Origin: Sarcophilus harrisii
Lineage: Eukaryota > Chordata > Mammalia > Dasyuromorphia > Dasyuridae
Assembly: GCF_902635505.1 (NCBI RefSeq)
Contig: NC_045427.1
Span: 591,933,665-591,997,664 of the forward strand
Direction: 5' to 3'
DNA: 64,000 bases
Positions 1 to 12,295 of the stretch are shown piece by piece. The translations under genes were made by a program, and so were the position numbers. Every line of letters starts with the position of its first letter. The first letter of the stretch is position 1. The notes below the pieces were generated by a model that had not been told where the DNA came from, did no database searches, and saw only the letters and a list, made by a program, of their open reading frames with translations.

Positions 1-815
1 GTGGGAAAACTGGGACACTGATGCATTGTTGGTGGAATTGTGAATGAATCCAACCATTCTGGAGAACACTTTGGAACTATGCTCAAAAAGTTATCAAATT
101 GTGCATACCTTTTGACCCTGCAGTGTTACTACTGTGCTTATATCCCAAAGAGATCTTAAAGAAGGGAAGGGACCCGCATGTGCAAAAATGTTTGTGGCGG
201 CCCTTTTTGTAGTGGCTAGAAAATGGAAATTGAATGGATGCCCATCAGTTGGAGAATGGCTGAATAAATTGTGGTATATGAATGTTATGGAATATTATTG
301 TTTGGTAAGAAATGACCAGCAGGATAATTTCAGAGAGGCTTGGAGAGACTTACATGAATTGATGCTAAGTGAAATGAGCAGAACCAAGAGATCATTGTAC
401 ATGGCAACAACAAAATTATTCGATGATCAACTTTGATGGATGTGGCTCTTTTCAACAATGAGATGATTCAAACCATTTCCACTTGTTCAGTGATGAAGAG
501 AATCATCTACACCCAAAGAAAGGATCATGGGAGCTGAGTATGGACCACAACATAACATTTCCACTCTTTCTGTTATTGTTGGCTTGCATGTTTGTTTTCC
601 TTCTCAGGTTTTTTTCCCCTTTCTTTTTAGATCCGATTTTTCTTGTGCAGCAAGATAACTGTATAATTATGTATACATATATTGGATTTAACATATACTT
701 TAACATATTTAACATGTATTGGACTAGCTGCTATTTAGGGGAGGGGGTGGAGGGAAGTGTTGAAAAATTACTCATGCATATGTTTTATAAATAAAAAGCT
801 ATAATAATAATAAAA
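1..815 (+). mobile_element. L1 LINE, 3' end (ORF2 C-terminus and 3'UTR)
   Basis: Sense-strand tail of a marsupial L1, entering from the left edge. Bases 134-436 read as the end of ORF2 with the hallmark stretch PSVGEWLNKLWYMNVMEYY, equivalent to the CPSTDEWIKKMWYIYTMEYY region of human L1 ORF2. After it come the usual 3'UTR, a GGGGAGGGGGTGG patch near 737-750 and the tail AATAAAAAGCTATAATAATAA. The same sequence recurs at 62.5-63.4 kb and, inverted, at 27-28 kb. The piece is 5' truncated or cut by the window edge; its left target-site duplication is not visible. Confidence 0.93.
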
Positions 816-2585
816 GAGAATAATAATTTGAAAAATTATTTGTCAAAACTACTTGAATTAAGAAGAATGAATTTCAGACCTGCTAATTTGACCTACTTAT
901 TACTTAAAAATGTTCGAGAAACAACTGAGTGATTCTTCTAAGAATGTTACCTATAATTCTCTAAATTGATAAAAGGTTTTTATCCTGCTGTGGTTTCCTT
1001 GAACATTCTCCAAGTGTCAAATGAAATAGAAGGCAAAAATCTTATAATTTGATGGTTTCTACAGGATTTGAAAATAGTAGGTGCTAAATAACTCTTGTTT
1101 TATTATATTTTGAACCACCTATAATTGGTAGGGAATTCTTCTAAAGGGATGTTTAATAATGGTTATTATGAACATGAATTTTCTTTTTCTTAAATCCTAG
1201 AATAATCATTTAATACTTACAAACCTAAAATTCAAAGTATCATTTTTTTTTACATCCTGACAGCTGCTAAAAATGTCAACCTCTTTTCAACATTCTGGTC
1301 TTTTATTTGGCAGCTTTAGGACAAACCCTGGGAAGATAAAACTAATCATAAGTCAGGTAATATGAGGATATAATGAGATATTTGTTAATTTGTAAGTATT
1401 GGAAATGCTTACTTGCTTCTGAATATTAGAAATATTAAGAAAGTATAGGATTGTTTGATTCTTTCAGATAGAACAGTACCTACCCAATGATGTCAGCTCG
1501 TATTGGCAGAGGTAAAGCACTCACAGTGGTATTTCTTTTTAAAAAGCAGGTGAATTGATAATCTGATCATTTGGGATGATTAATAATCTTAGAGTCTATT
1601 AATGGTCTGATAAGGGAGTCTTCAGTGTGTGCATTCACAGTCTATTTGCTTTAATTCCTTTCCTATTTCCTGTCAGATATAAATATATTTCCACTGTCTA
1701 TACCTAGAAATCATGGTGTTTAGTCACTGATAAAGATGCCCCAATTGGGTTGGCTCAAACATTTGCTAAGGTTTTTACCAGTTCAAACATTCTATGACTC
1801 TGTGAATCAGTTTTTATGTTTTTATTAGAAACCTGAAAATCGGCTGAATTTCCCAAGATGGCATGAGTCATGATGGTTCTGGAAACAACAATGACAAAAA
1901 ACTTCAACAATACACATCACAAGCACAAAGAATTAAGAATGAGCAAATGTTTGGTACTAAAAGGAGAAGAGCTAAAAGGAGCTGCTTTGAAAGAAAGGAA
2001 GGGAAGAGGGAAGAGCAGAAGGACAACGGAACAATACAGTGTAAGAGTTATACATTATGCTAAGCACTGAACAACAACACCTTGTGTTCTCTTTGCCCCT
2101 AGAAGCTAATTCAGTTGCAATTCTACTCTGGTGGTGTGGATTTTCAATACTGCATCTTAAAGAGTGTCCTCCATATCACTAGGCTTATCCCCTTAGGACA
2201 ACGAGTCATTTTTAGATGCAGTTATTATGTATGTCTTGTGGAACAAAAGTCACCCTGAAATACAAATAGATTATCCATGTTGCCAGGTGTTATTCTTACT
2301 TGAGGATAAATGGATATATTAGTCTGATCAGGCATGTCCTTTATGAAGTCTACTTCATTCCCTACTCTCTTAGCTGTTTGCAAATTGATTTTGTGATGTT
2401 TTTATTTTGATAGGCTCAAGGTCATCCCTTTTTCTTTTTTCCCCATAGTCACGAACCATATTATCCTCTTTTCAATTTCGAAACACTTCCATAATTTTGT
2501 TAAAAAGAAAGTTTTTAAAATGGTAGGAGATGGTCCTCAATGACTTCAATTAGTTTCTTATACAAAGTCAACAATATCTGAAAAA
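816..2585. other. AT-rich stretch without a recognisable gene
   Basis: I see no splice-bounded exon, RNA gene or clearly recognisable repeat. The two overlapping 66-codon frames near 1863-2070 are lysine/arginine-rich purine runs with no family resemblance. Old, unrecognisable repeats probably make up part of it. Confidence 0.5.
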
Positions 2586-2589
2586 AAAG

Positions 2590-2815
2590 CTAATTTAATA
2601 ATGCTAATAACTTATATTTATATAAGATTTTATAGATAATACATTATTCAATTCTCCCCACAATCTTATAAATACTACGGTTATTATTTAACCCCATAAT
2701 GAAAAATGGAGAAACTGAGCCTGGGAGAAGTTAGAAGAAATTCACTAAGCATAAAGATGCCAAATTTAAAACTCGGGTCCTCCTGACTACAAATCCAGAA
2801 CTTTTTTTCATTATA
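2590..2815 (+). repeat. MIR/THER1-like SINE
   Basis: The MIR core is readable: a '...ATTATTATTTAACCCCATAATG' stretch, then 'GGAGAAACTGAGCCTGGGAGAAG' (MIR: GAGGAAACTGAGGC), then 'CTCGGGTCCTCCTGACTACAAATCCAG' matching the MIR 3' part. Diverged, hence old. Confidence 0.75.
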
Positions 2816-2944
2816 TTACATAATTTTTCCAAAGAACTTCTGTCCTCTCAATCCTACTGTAGTTTCTTTGTAGCAACATTCACTCTTGGAAAACATTGAT
2901 GAAAATATATTGAAAGCTTGTATCTTTTTTGTTGTCATATATTA

Positions 2945-3185
2945 TTAATAGTAAATAAAGTGCTGGACTTGAAGTCAGAAAGACTCATGTTCCTGAGTTC
3001 AAATTTGATATCAGACACTTAATATCTGGTTTGACTCTGGGCAAGTCACTTTACCCTGTTTGCCTCAGTTTCCTCATCTATAAAATGACCTGGAAAAGGA
3101 CATGGCCAGCCACTCCAGTATCTTTGCCAAGATCGCCCCAAATGGGATCACAGAGAATTGGGACATGACTAAACAATAATAATAC
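2945..3185 (+). mobile_element. MAR1-type tRNA-derived SINE
   Basis: It has a tRNA-like head ('AAGTGCTGGACTTGAAGTCAG ... GAGTTCAAAT', the latter the B-box), a body 'TGGGCAAGTCACTTTACCCTG', 'GCCTCAGTTTCCTCATCTAT' and the characteristic RTE-like tail 'CCACTCCAGTATCTTTGCCA ... GGGATCACAGAGAATTGGGACATGACT' ending in AATAATAATA. This tail is diagnostic of the marsupial MAR1 family and helps identify the clade. Confidence 0.9.
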
Positions 3186-3189
3186 AAAA

Positions 3190-4230
3190 TTATTACTAGA
3201 TTTTTATCATCAATCTATTAGGCAGTCAAATTTTCTCTTCCTTTCAACTCTAATTTTGTTAAATATTATTTTTCTGAAGTTTTTTTTTTAAGATTTCTTC
3301 CAGATCTATATATATATATTTCTTGGTAGTTTGGGTAATATTCTTTCTCATTGGCATTCTATGGTTTTTCATTTGTTTTCCAGATTAGGTTAAGGAAAAG
3401 ATTGTAAAAAAGAAACTTCTAAAACTATTTTTAAAATAGAGCAGCAGAATAATGAAAGGGTTTTATTGAGAGAATAAATGAATGGTACCATTTGGCCTCC
3501 AACGGTAAAAAAAAAATTCAAAGGAAACTTGAAAGGTAAACAAGACCCATTTTTCTATTTTGTATGATTCTCTTTCCTTGGTTGAGGGGGCAGAAAAAAG
3601 AAAGCAAAGAAAAAGGAACAGAATCCATACTGAGGCAAAACTGGATAAAGTTGAACAATGGAAAAGATAGGCCTAGCATTAAGTGGAAAATAATTTTTAA
3701 GGACTAAAACATAAACGCATTTTGTCAGGTTATTCGGAAACAGACTTCCCAAAGGTAATCTTACCAACCATTTAGAATGTCTTCATTACTATTTTCTATT
3801 CATAATTTTTAATGTTTTCTATGTAACCTACCCCCTGCTGCTGGCCTGCTGCAGCTGTGCACTATAATCCCACCAGCATGATCTTCCTCACCATCACCCC
3901 AGGTCTTTTTCCTTCAAGGATTCATGGCCATGTAATGAGTATTCTGTTTGACTTCCCCAGATGTCTCTTCCTGTGTTTCCTGACAGTGGATAAAACTATG
4001 TGGATGTTTTTCCTGACCTTTCTAAGCTTCTGCCTATTCTCTTTACCTTTGCAATGCTCCCCCTGAAATGTACAATATACTGATTAGGATTTAGGAATAA
4101 GATAATTTTCCAAATGACAAAAGGAACCTTATAAGTATACAAATGCACTTTTAAAAGTGCCCATTTCAGGTTAAATTTGTCTTTAAGATAACTTGGAAAA
4201 CATGAAACAGCTTTTAGAAAAATTTTAAAT
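3190..4230. other. Stretch with no supported gene
   Basis: It contains two short open frames (3555-3767 minus, 3857-4066 plus). Neither shows a domain, a splice context or compositional contrast. The 3830-4070 part is locally less AT-rich, but I recognise nothing in it. Confidence 0.45.
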
Positions 4231-4246
4231 TTGAAACAGTGTTATA

Positions 4247-4388
4247 CATCTACTGGTCATCCTGCCATCTAGGGGAGGGGGTGGGGGGTAAGAGGTGAAA
4301 AATTGGAACAAGAGGTTTGGCAATTGGTAATGCTGTAAAGTTACCCATGTATATAACCTGTAAATAAAAGGCTATTAAAAAAGAGAAA
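4247..4388 (+). mobile_element. Strongly 5'-truncated L1 insertion with perfect TSD
   Basis: Only the last 142 bases of an L1 3'UTR are present ('CCATCTAGGGGAGGGGGTGG ... CTGTAAATAAAAGGCTATT' plus an A-rich tail). It is flanked by a perfect 14-bp direct repeat, GAAACAGTGTTATA, at 4233-4246 and 4389-4402. This is the signature of target-primed reverse transcription; the perfect duplication points to a fairly recent insertion. Confidence 0.92.
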
Positions 4389-4474
4389 GAAACAGTGTTA
4401 TATAATAGAAAAAGCTCTAGATGACAAATCAAAATATCTCTATCACTTAGTAATTATGAGATTTTGGACAAATG

Positions 4475-4860
4475 TAGTGAAAAGAGAGCAAGATTTACAA
4501 TCAGAACATTTGGCTACCTCTGTGACCTTGGGCAAAGATTCTCTATGGCTCTATTTCACTTAATCCCAGGATCAAAGATGGAAGGCTAGAAGGGACTTCA
4601 GAAATCATCTGGTCCAACTCCCTCATTTGATTGATGAGGAAATCAAGGCTTAGGAAGATTAAGTGACTTCCCCAGAATTACCCAGGTAGTTAAGTAGCAG
4701 AGCCAAGATTCAAACTTATATTCCCTGCCCCCAAATTGGGGGTCCCTTCCTGCTCTAAATCCAATGATCCTAAATTATTTAATCTAATGAAACTTCAGGT
4801 TCTCATATGTAAAGTGGGGATAAATATTACCTGCCCCATCAATTTCACAGAGCAAGTTAA
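4475..4860 (+). repeat. tRNA-type SINE split by an inserted MIR/THER1
   Basis: The left part (4475-4565: 'CTGTGACCTTGGGCAAAGATTC') and the right part (about 4787-4860: 'TTCTCATATGTAAAGTGGGG') are the two halves of one SINE. Between them lies a well-preserved MIR_Mars/THER1 copy: 'AGAAGGGACTTCAGAAATCATCTGG ... GATGAGGAAATCAAGGCTTAGG ... AGCAGAGCCAAGATTCAAACTTA'. The order of events is SINE first, MIR-like element second. Confidence 0.75.
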
Positions 4861-4904
4861 AAAGATCAACTACAATAAACTATACATAATAAACTATGCA
4901 TAAT

Positions 4905-5310
4905 CTGCTTAACTTTACCCTACCTTCCCAGGTTTATTACATGTCACTCTCTTTTACTAACTCAATTCTCTAGCCAAACTGAATTCTTGCAATTCTTCAG
5001 ACTGCCCACTTCCTGCCTTTGCACAGGCTATCCTCCATGACTAAAATGCTCTTTCTTCTCATCTTCACCTCTTGGAAAACCTACTTCCCTTCATAGTTCA
5101 ACAACTCAAATGCTACTGCTTCAGCAGACCTTTTATGATTCATAGTTGATGTCTTTATGAATCTCCTTCAAATCTCTGTATTTATTTTGTACATTTCCTG
5201 GACTTACCTACTTGTGAGGTATAGACTATCTTTGTGTTGTTGTCTAAAGGAATTGTCAATTTCGTATTTGAACTCTCCCTACTATAAAAGAAGGTAAAAG
5301 TATTTGAGGA
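4905..5310 (+). repeat. L2 LINE, 3' region
   Basis: Follows the L2 3' consensus: 'TTTGCACAGGCTATCCTCCATGACTAAAATGCTCTTTCTTCTCATCTTCACCTC' and 'CTACTTCCCTTCATAGTTCAACAACTCAAATGCTAC' correspond to the L2 'GCTGTTCCCTCTGCCTGGAATGCTCTTCC ... CAAGTCTCAGCTCAAATG' block. Confidence 0.75.
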
Positions 5311-6119
5311 ATGACTCCATCATTATTATACAATGTAAAGGTGTCCTAAACAGGATAGGAGAAATAAACCAGAAAAAGATATTAAGGAAACAGGAGGAAA
5401 AGGGGAGAAAGAAGGTAGTTTCAAGAAGCTGGGGAGTAGAAGGCTATGAAATAGGTGATGGAGGATGAGAAACTGCAACACAAACTATACAGTACTTATA
5501 AACCTCTACCCACAAGGGTAAATCTGGGTATTTTGAAGATACATGAACAACTCCTGCATGAAGAATGAAAAGGATGATGCTCATATACTAGCAAGTAGAG
5601 GAAATCTTATTATCATTCCCCAACTTCTTTCAAGAGGAAGGGAAGCAGTGGGGTTGTTAGAGACATAAAACTGGGAGGACACACAAAAAAGCCACATACA
5701 GATGTGCCACAACAAACTGGAAAATACAGGTTTTTACCAGGGGTCAACAAAGATGGCAAGGATGTGTAGACCAGACAGATGTCATGGGGCAACTTGGTTA
5801 GAGAAGATTCCAATAGGAAGTGCAATAAAGCCTATTCTAGCTCCCAGTTATTGCATTGCTTGGCCACCTCACCGATACAAAATAACCTCTATAGTAAACA
5901 TAAAGTCCTGAATGAATATTAACTAGTGTAGCTATAATATACTTTATAAATCTGGAAGCTGGCTAAAGAGAATTAAGTCAGATATTTAGGCTATAAAGAC
6001 ACTAGCATCTTTGGTTAATGTTCTGACATAATAAATGAATAGTTATAAGAAATCCCTGAGTTCAAGGAATTTACAGATACTTTTCCCCCATGTCCTTGTG
6101 AGCTGGTCCTTTTCTCTAT
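5311..6119. other. Unrecognised sequence
   Basis: Purine-rich in its first 150 bases, then mixed sequence. Short open frames on both strands overlap near 5613-5911 and have no recognisable motif. It may be the 5' side of the LTR-like stretch that follows. Confidence 0.35.
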
Positions 6120-6540
6120 CAGCAAAGTAAGCCATTGGGTGAACCAAACCCTCTCCCCTTTTCTTTTTTCCCTTCTTTACCCCTTCAACCAATTATAATG
6201 CTAAAAAATACCAAACTCTGGTTTCCCATTAATCACTAAACTAGTACCCCTAGCAAATAAGACAAACTGATAAAAAATCACACTGCAATGGGCTCTTTCC
6301 TGTATAAAAAAGGAAAGAAGCCATGGGAGTAGGTAAGCCCCAACCTGCTCAGACATTACTGGATGCCTTTTGGTATCCTAATAGATATTTACCCTAAAAA
6401 CTAGAATATTTGTGACATCCTCTGTCTCTAAAGGAATATTCTTAAGGGACGACTTGTTTTGTTGTAGAAAATATCCCTTAATAAATCTCATTAGATACAT
6501 AAATTCCATGTATGGGTTCTCTCATCCTTTTGGAAGTATA
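6120..6540 (+). mobile_element. Possible solo LTR (ERV-like), uncertain
   Basis: The layout resembles a long terminal repeat: a CCAAT motif (about 6189), a TATA-like TGTATAAAAAAGG at about 6300, and an AATAAA (about 6480) within the following 200 bases. I could not define the ends or a target-site duplication, and I do not recognise the family. A unique regulatory region is the alternative. Confidence 0.28.
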
Positions 6541-6560
6541 CATAAGCAGCATAAAATTAT

Positions 6561-7495
6561 TTAACTCTGAATGGACTTGTGTTCTTATACAAAACTATTT
6601 TAAACTTCCTTTCAAATGAAATTTAGAACAAAATTTTGTGCTTTTGGAAATACTTTTAAGACACACAGATACAAACACAGACAAGACAGACAGACACACA
6701 TATACCTACATATACCCTACCACCCACCACCACTTCTGATTAAAATTAGAATAATATCAAGCTCCATAAAAATAATTATGATACTTATTTTTACTTAATA
6801 ACTGAATATCTAATTCATGTACCATGGAAAAAATTTAAAATGCATTATTGTTTAAATTATTTTATCAAAAATGATACAAAATAGTAATGTAAATAGAATG
6901 AAAATCATGTTCAACATCTTGCTTCTGACTACATTGACAAACTTTTTTTCTCATACACTGAAAGCCTAATAAAATAATTGTTGTTTTGTAAATTCGTTTT
7001 CTTATGTATCAAAAGCTTTGGAAAATTCATTGCTTTTAATATATACTGACATTTACTTGAATCTTTCCTTATTAAAGTCCAGGGTTCCTCTGCTCAAAAA
7101 AAAACCACCAAGAATAACATTTTATGCTAAATATAAGAAAGAATATGGACAAGAAAAATTGATAACCTAATCTAAAACACCATCAATTCAGAGATCTAAA
7201 AGTGGAAAGCTGAGTTGGGTGTCATGATCTGTATGTATAGTCTGGAATCAGGAAGCCAGCTATAATAACTAGGATTTGGAGCAGGATTTTAGCGCCCAGG
7301 AGAATTGGGAATAGCAAAGCAAAGTCCTTTGCATTTCGGCATCTTGTCTATAATTTATAATCTTAGAGCAAAAGTTCTTAAAACTTTTTTTTGTCATATA
7401 TCCTTTTATGAGGCAGAAGCAGGACCAAATCTAAGTCCTTTTGTCTTCAAGGCTGGTATTCTCCTAGCCATGTTGATTCTCATTATTTAGTGTAT
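6561..7495. other. AT-rich stretch, nothing supported
   Basis: It contains a short CA/GACA-rich patch (6660-6710). No gene or repeat family is recognisable. Confidence 0.4.
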
Positions 7496-7499
7496 AGCT

Positions 7500-7650
7500 T
7501 TACCAATATCTGTGAATATTATGTATTGCAGTAGAATATAAGCTTTTTGAGGACAATTAGTATTCTCCTTTAATCTTTTTAGCCCTAGCTCCTATTTCCC
7601 AAAAATAAGCATAGTACCTTATCCACTTTAATAAATTTATAATCAATCAA
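7500..7650 (+). repeat. L2 3'-terminal fragment
   Basis: 'GAATATAAGCTTTTTGAGGACAATTAG' and 'AATAAGCATAGTACCTTATCCACTTTAATAAA' match the L2 end ('ATGTAAGCTCCTTGAGGGCAGGGA ... CACATAGTAAGTGCTTAATAAATG'). Confidence 0.7.
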
Positions 7651-8389
7651 ATTGATTCGGGTCAACTTCTCTGATCTTTTCTGTTCCTCAAACTCCTTCT
7701 TTATTCTATGTGCTGCCTCTGAGGTTTGCATCCTGCCCTCCTAAGATGTATAGAAATATTTCATGTGCAAAACTTCCAAATAAAAGTGGGACCAATGAGA
7801 ACATAATTTACTTTTTGACACTTTAGGTAGGAAGGACTGTGAAAGACATCACACAAAAATTATAAAACACATGGTATATTCCCACTTCTCCTAACTTGTT
7901 AGACAAAGTTAGAAGAATTGGACAGAATTATATTTATTCATATCAAAACAATAAATTTGATAATCAATTTCAGATTGATTGTGCTATAATATGGCACCTT
8001 ATCACATCTTGCAAAAATTTTTTTTTTCTAAAAGTAAGGTATCTTAATTATTTACTATTAACTGGAGCATTCTGCATACACATCTGGACTTACAACTAAG
8101 ACATAGAACAACAAATTCTTTTTTGGTGTTGAAATACAAGTCCCCTGGTACACAGCATGAAGAATTGACTCAGTCACTTCCCTGGTTTCTGACTTTAAAC
8201 AATCCCAAACTCTCTCAGAAAACAGAAGGGGAAACTTTTATATCTACAAACTGCTGCCACGTGAGAATTAAGGCTCACAGAATCATGCTGAGAATAATAC
8301 TGAAATACACCACTGGCTGAATTAAGTTTTGACCAGAGGGAAAAAAGCTAAATGTGATTAATATGTAACCATATAAAAAGAAGAAAGAA

Positions 8390-8590
8390 TAGTGATAAAA
8401 CAAAATGATAGAATGTTAAAACTGGAAGGAGCCTTAGAAATCATCCTAGTCCAAACCTCCCATTTTACACATAAAAATACTAAAATATAAGGAGAGGTAA
8501 ATTTTACAAAGTCAACTTACTAATGGACTAGAAACCAGGTATACTGATTTCTTAAGCTAATTACTACAACCATATTACCTCAGTACAAAA
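8390..8590 (+). repeat. MIR/THER1-like SINE
   Basis: 'AAACTGGAAGGAGCCTTAGAAATCATCCTAGTCCAAAC' is the conserved MIR_Mars/THER1 5' block, followed by a diverged '...CCCATTTTACACAT' and 3' part. Confidence 0.75.
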
Positions 8591-8924
8591 GTTATCAAAT
8601 CAATTTAGCAAAGCCAAGTCTCAATAAAATTAGAATTCTACTTATTAGGATACTTTTTTAAACAAAAGCTCTTGATCCTAAGCCAAAAGGCCAAGCTTGT
8701 CTGCTTGCTTTAGGAATCTTAAAACATAATCTTTTTCAAATTTATTTTACCTTTCTCTCTCCTAATTAAACTTGTTCTTGTACTTCATTTCTGGATCACC
8801 TTTCAATGGTTATTTCCTGCTTTAAAACTGTTTTCTTTCTCTAACATATGTTGATTTTTGCAATGCCAATATAGATATTTCAGAATTCTCTTTTTGAATC
8901 TCTTTCATATGACAAACTAAATAA

Positions 8925-9075
8925 TTATACCTGCCATTTTTGAGTATTTTGCAGTTTATAAAATGCTTTTCATATCCAGGATTGCATATGATTTTTACAA
9001 TAATCTATGAGGCAGGTAGGGAAAATATTATCCCAATTTTCCAGATGAAGAAACTGAGACCCAAAGAGACTAGGA
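8925..9075 (+). repeat. MIR SINE
   Basis: 'TTTGCAGTTTATAAAATGCTTTTCATATCC' and 'ATCTATGAGGCAGGTAGGGAAAATATTATCCCAATTTTCCAGATGAAGAAACTGAGACCC' give the complete MIR core order. Confidence 0.85.
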
Positions 9076-9166
9076 CATACAACTATTGAATGAGATTACT
9101 AAAATCAATCTATGATTTAAATATATATTTTTTTCTTTAAATTTGTCCTTTTTGCTCATACTTCTG

Positions 9167-9479
9167 TGTAGAGGGTGGAACTTTGGAGTATACTTGAAAC
9201 AAGGTGTTAACTCAGTGGAACTGATGAGATGACTGTTCTTTAGTTCACATATAAAGTACTTAGTATGGTGATATAATGATTCTCTAAGTGCACACATAAT
9301 CGGTATGCTGTAATGATGTAGTTATAATAAGGTATATAAGGGCTAAGAAGGACTGGAAGATAGACATTCTATCTTTGACCAGCTTCATGGTGGCTGTCCT
9401 ATCTCCTGCACTCCTGCACTCCTGCACTAAGATCAAGGCTGGTCCTGAGATCCTCCAGAAAGCTAGCCCAGACATTACA
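9167..9479 (+). mobile_element. Solo LTR of an ERV (copy 1 of a local family)
   Basis: About 313 bases beginning TGTAGAGGG and ending ATTACA, consistent with the TG...CA ends of an LTR. A TATA-like GGTATATAAGGG lies near 9331. The same sequence recurs at 33435 and, more diverged, at 12979. Flanking hexamers CTTCTG and TTTCTA are a weak match for a 6-bp target duplication of the kind betaretrovirus-like (ERVK) elements make. No internal viral region is attached, so this is a solo LTR fossil. Confidence 0.7.
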
Positions 9480-9484
9480 TTTCT

Positions 9485-11085
9485 AAATTTTGATGTTGCT
9501 TTTATTCATTTCCTTTTGTGAATAATTATTATTATTCACTCTTAACCTTTCAAATATCAGACTAATGACCTCTATTAATATCTTTTTTTATTGTTACTCT
9601 CTCACATTCCTTTTTTTTTAAGTTTGCATTTTTGTATACTTTATTAACAGTATCTTCCCCCTGTCACACTGAGTCGTAAAAAAGGGGCAATAAACCAAAC
9701 AAAATGCAAAAGCAGGATAGTAAGATAAGAGTGGCCCATATACTAATTAGAAAATAAAGTTAATATTGCTATAAAACTATGACTCAGTGATTCATATTAT
9801 GTTGTTTGAGGATAAGAAATTGAATGCCTTAAAAAAGCAAACATAAAAAGAATAATTAAGAGAGAACAAAGTGTCTATGGATAGTAACAACATAAAGATT
9901 GAAGTAGGGAAGAAAAGAGAGAAAGTAGAAAAAAGTTAGGATTAGCAGTCCCCCTAAGATTAGTGATGCTTTGCTGTTAGCCTTCTTTGACAGAACAACA
10001 GGATTTAGAAGCTAATAATAATAGTTGTCCAAAAGATCATTGGACAGTGGTGACCAACAGAGAAGGATTAAGTCATCAATGATAATGGTCAGACAGAGTC
10101 CTAAGAAAAATATTATTTTCCAGGAGTCTAAATTAGAGATTAAAGCCTTGAAATGATATTGCAAAAGTTTGTTGGGATTTGCACAACAGTGGATTTACAC
10201 TCTCATAGAAAAAAGTAAGTTGAAGGGTATTAAGGTAAAAGGAGATAAGGAAAAAACACTGTTGAGGTTCTCCTCAATTATTTCATGGAAAGGTAAAGAA
10301 CCAATCAAAGAAAGCTACATTCAAGAGATGAATACCTATGAAACCAGGCTTCTCCTTCCTATATTTCCAAACCACAGAATTTTAAAACCAAAATGAAGAA
10401 TTTATCCCTGTAAAATGGTATTTGATTTTGATTTAATATTCCAAACCGACAATAGAATATGTGAGTCTAATGAGGCTGAGCTGATACTAATCCTTATGTG
10501 AGCCAGTTAGCTTCATACAAAGACAATATCCTAATCTCCAACCTGTCATAGCACATATACATGCCAGTTGGCAACAGTGTGGAACTCAAGACTGGTCCAG
10601 ACCTGCTACTAGAAAAACAAGTGAAGGTACATTCCATAATCATGGCGGGTAAGGAAGTCATTTTCCCATATGATGTATATCACATTTCAAACCTAAAATA
10701 TATGCTAATGGTAAAGAAATAAACAAATCCATTAAATATAAATTTCAAGAAATCACCAGTATCTTAGATTTTAAATTTCAAAAACAAAGGGCAGAAGTAA
10801 GATTCTTGGGTCACACCATCCTAAAGCAGCAATGATTTAAACATCTGTCATTTGACATTTAGCAGCTACCTTCCTTTATTTTAATTGATCTTTTTATTTT
10901 GGAGGCCATCTATGGAAAAACAAAAGTGTTCCTCATTTTACAGGAAAAGTCTTCCTTTAAGAAGTTGCCTATAATATAAATATTTATAACCTATTATTAG
11001 TTTCTCAATAGGTTGAATTACAAGATTAAAGATGTTTCTTTACAAAAATATTCCAGTCACAAACCACAAAATCACATTTAGTATA
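9485..11085. other. Stretch without a supported gene
   Basis: A 75-codon frame at 10169-10396 shows no domain. There are no convincing exon boundaries and I recognise no repeat family. Confidence 0.4.
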
Positions 11086-11094
11086 GCAAATATT

Positions 11095-11215
11095 CCTATT
11101 GCTTCCCCAAGCTGCAAGCTCTTAGCAGCAGGGACTGTGTCTTTTTACCATTTTCTAACCCCAGAACCTAGAATACTGCATTACACCTAACAAATACTCT
11201 TCAAAATAGTTATTT
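11095..11215 (+). repeat. L2 3'-terminal fragment
   Basis: 'GCTGCAAGCTCTTAGCAGCAGGGACTGTGTC' and 'CCCAGAACCTAGAATACTGCATTACACCTAACAAATA' follow the L2 end consensus. Confidence 0.75.
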
Positions 11216-12295
11216 GATAGTGTTTAAGAAATGACAGAACTCTGAAGAGACTATAGAAATAAAGAATGTTAAAGTAGGATGAGATACAGGAGATGATAGC
11301 AAGACAAATAATAGGGATAAAATCACCACTGCTTTTTTTCCTGGGATGTTTGGAGTTGCTAAGAAGAGTTAAAACTACAAAGAAAGAAATAATGGCCAAG
11401 ACAGATACAGGGGGATGCAAGAAATAGAAAAACACAAGACTGAAGCAGTCCCTACTGGAAAATACTGACAATGTGGAAGGAGTAAAGGAAATGGCATATA
11501 AGTGATACTGAAAATAACAGTGATTAACGAACAAATGAAAAGAATCATGTCTAAAAAGAATTAAGGATATGCAGGAAGAAAGGAATAAGGAGGAAGTAAA
11601 TAGAGCATTACCTACACATACATACTTCAACATGCCTGGAGACAGAGAGAGGGGAAGACTGTAAAGCTTTGAAGGACAAAAATGGGCAAGTCAAGACCAA
11701 ATCATTAATGAGATAATGACAGATAAAAGAGCAATTTCCAGATCTGTCAAAGAAAATGGAAGTGTCTATAAGATAGAAAAGGCTCTTGGGGTCCTTCTTA
11801 AGATGCTACTGACAGAAGGGGAAATTAAGGATTTAGAAGAAAAAAAAAATTGCCCAAGAGCTGAAGACATAATAAAGCTTTTGAATAAAAGTATGATCCT
11901 TGGCATTGATTGATTTAATCAAAGACTTCTTCCAGTGTAATATTTTATTGGATAACAAGGAACAAGAAAAGAGGATAAGTATTATTCATGTATGTGCTCA
12001 AATTAAAGAGGAAAGCAACCTACCTGAAGAGTCTCCACCCCCTCCCCAATCCATTCTTGGAGATAGAATAAATGTTGTGTGATTTCCCCAGTAATTCAAG
12101 CTCATACCAGGGTTGGCCATGGAGTTAAATTCAATTAAATTTGCAAGGCAAAATTTTAAAGGAATGGCTCCCTTCTCGAAGATGAAATAAGATCTAAATA
12201 AATTTAGGTTGGAATCAGGTTTTGGATAGCTTTAAAACTTAGGTTAATATGTTTAACAGGCATTAATAAGATCATTAAGACAATGTCTCCCCCTC
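11216..12295. other. Purine-rich stretch with spurious open frames
   Basis: The plus strand is rich in A and G, so the minus strand stays open for 148 codons (11633-11187). The predicted protein is hydrophobic and Ser/Phe/Leu-rich, as expected from complementing purine runs, and has no recognisable domain. I do not call a gene. Confidence 0.45.

Noticed and set aside
134-436. 100-codon protein resembling a conserved domain
   Set aside because: It is the L1 ORF2 C-terminus, a retrotransposon remnant rather than a host gene.
11187-11633. 148-codon minus-strand frame, hydrophobic
   Set aside because: Complement of purine-rich sequence; no motif, no promoter or splice evidence.
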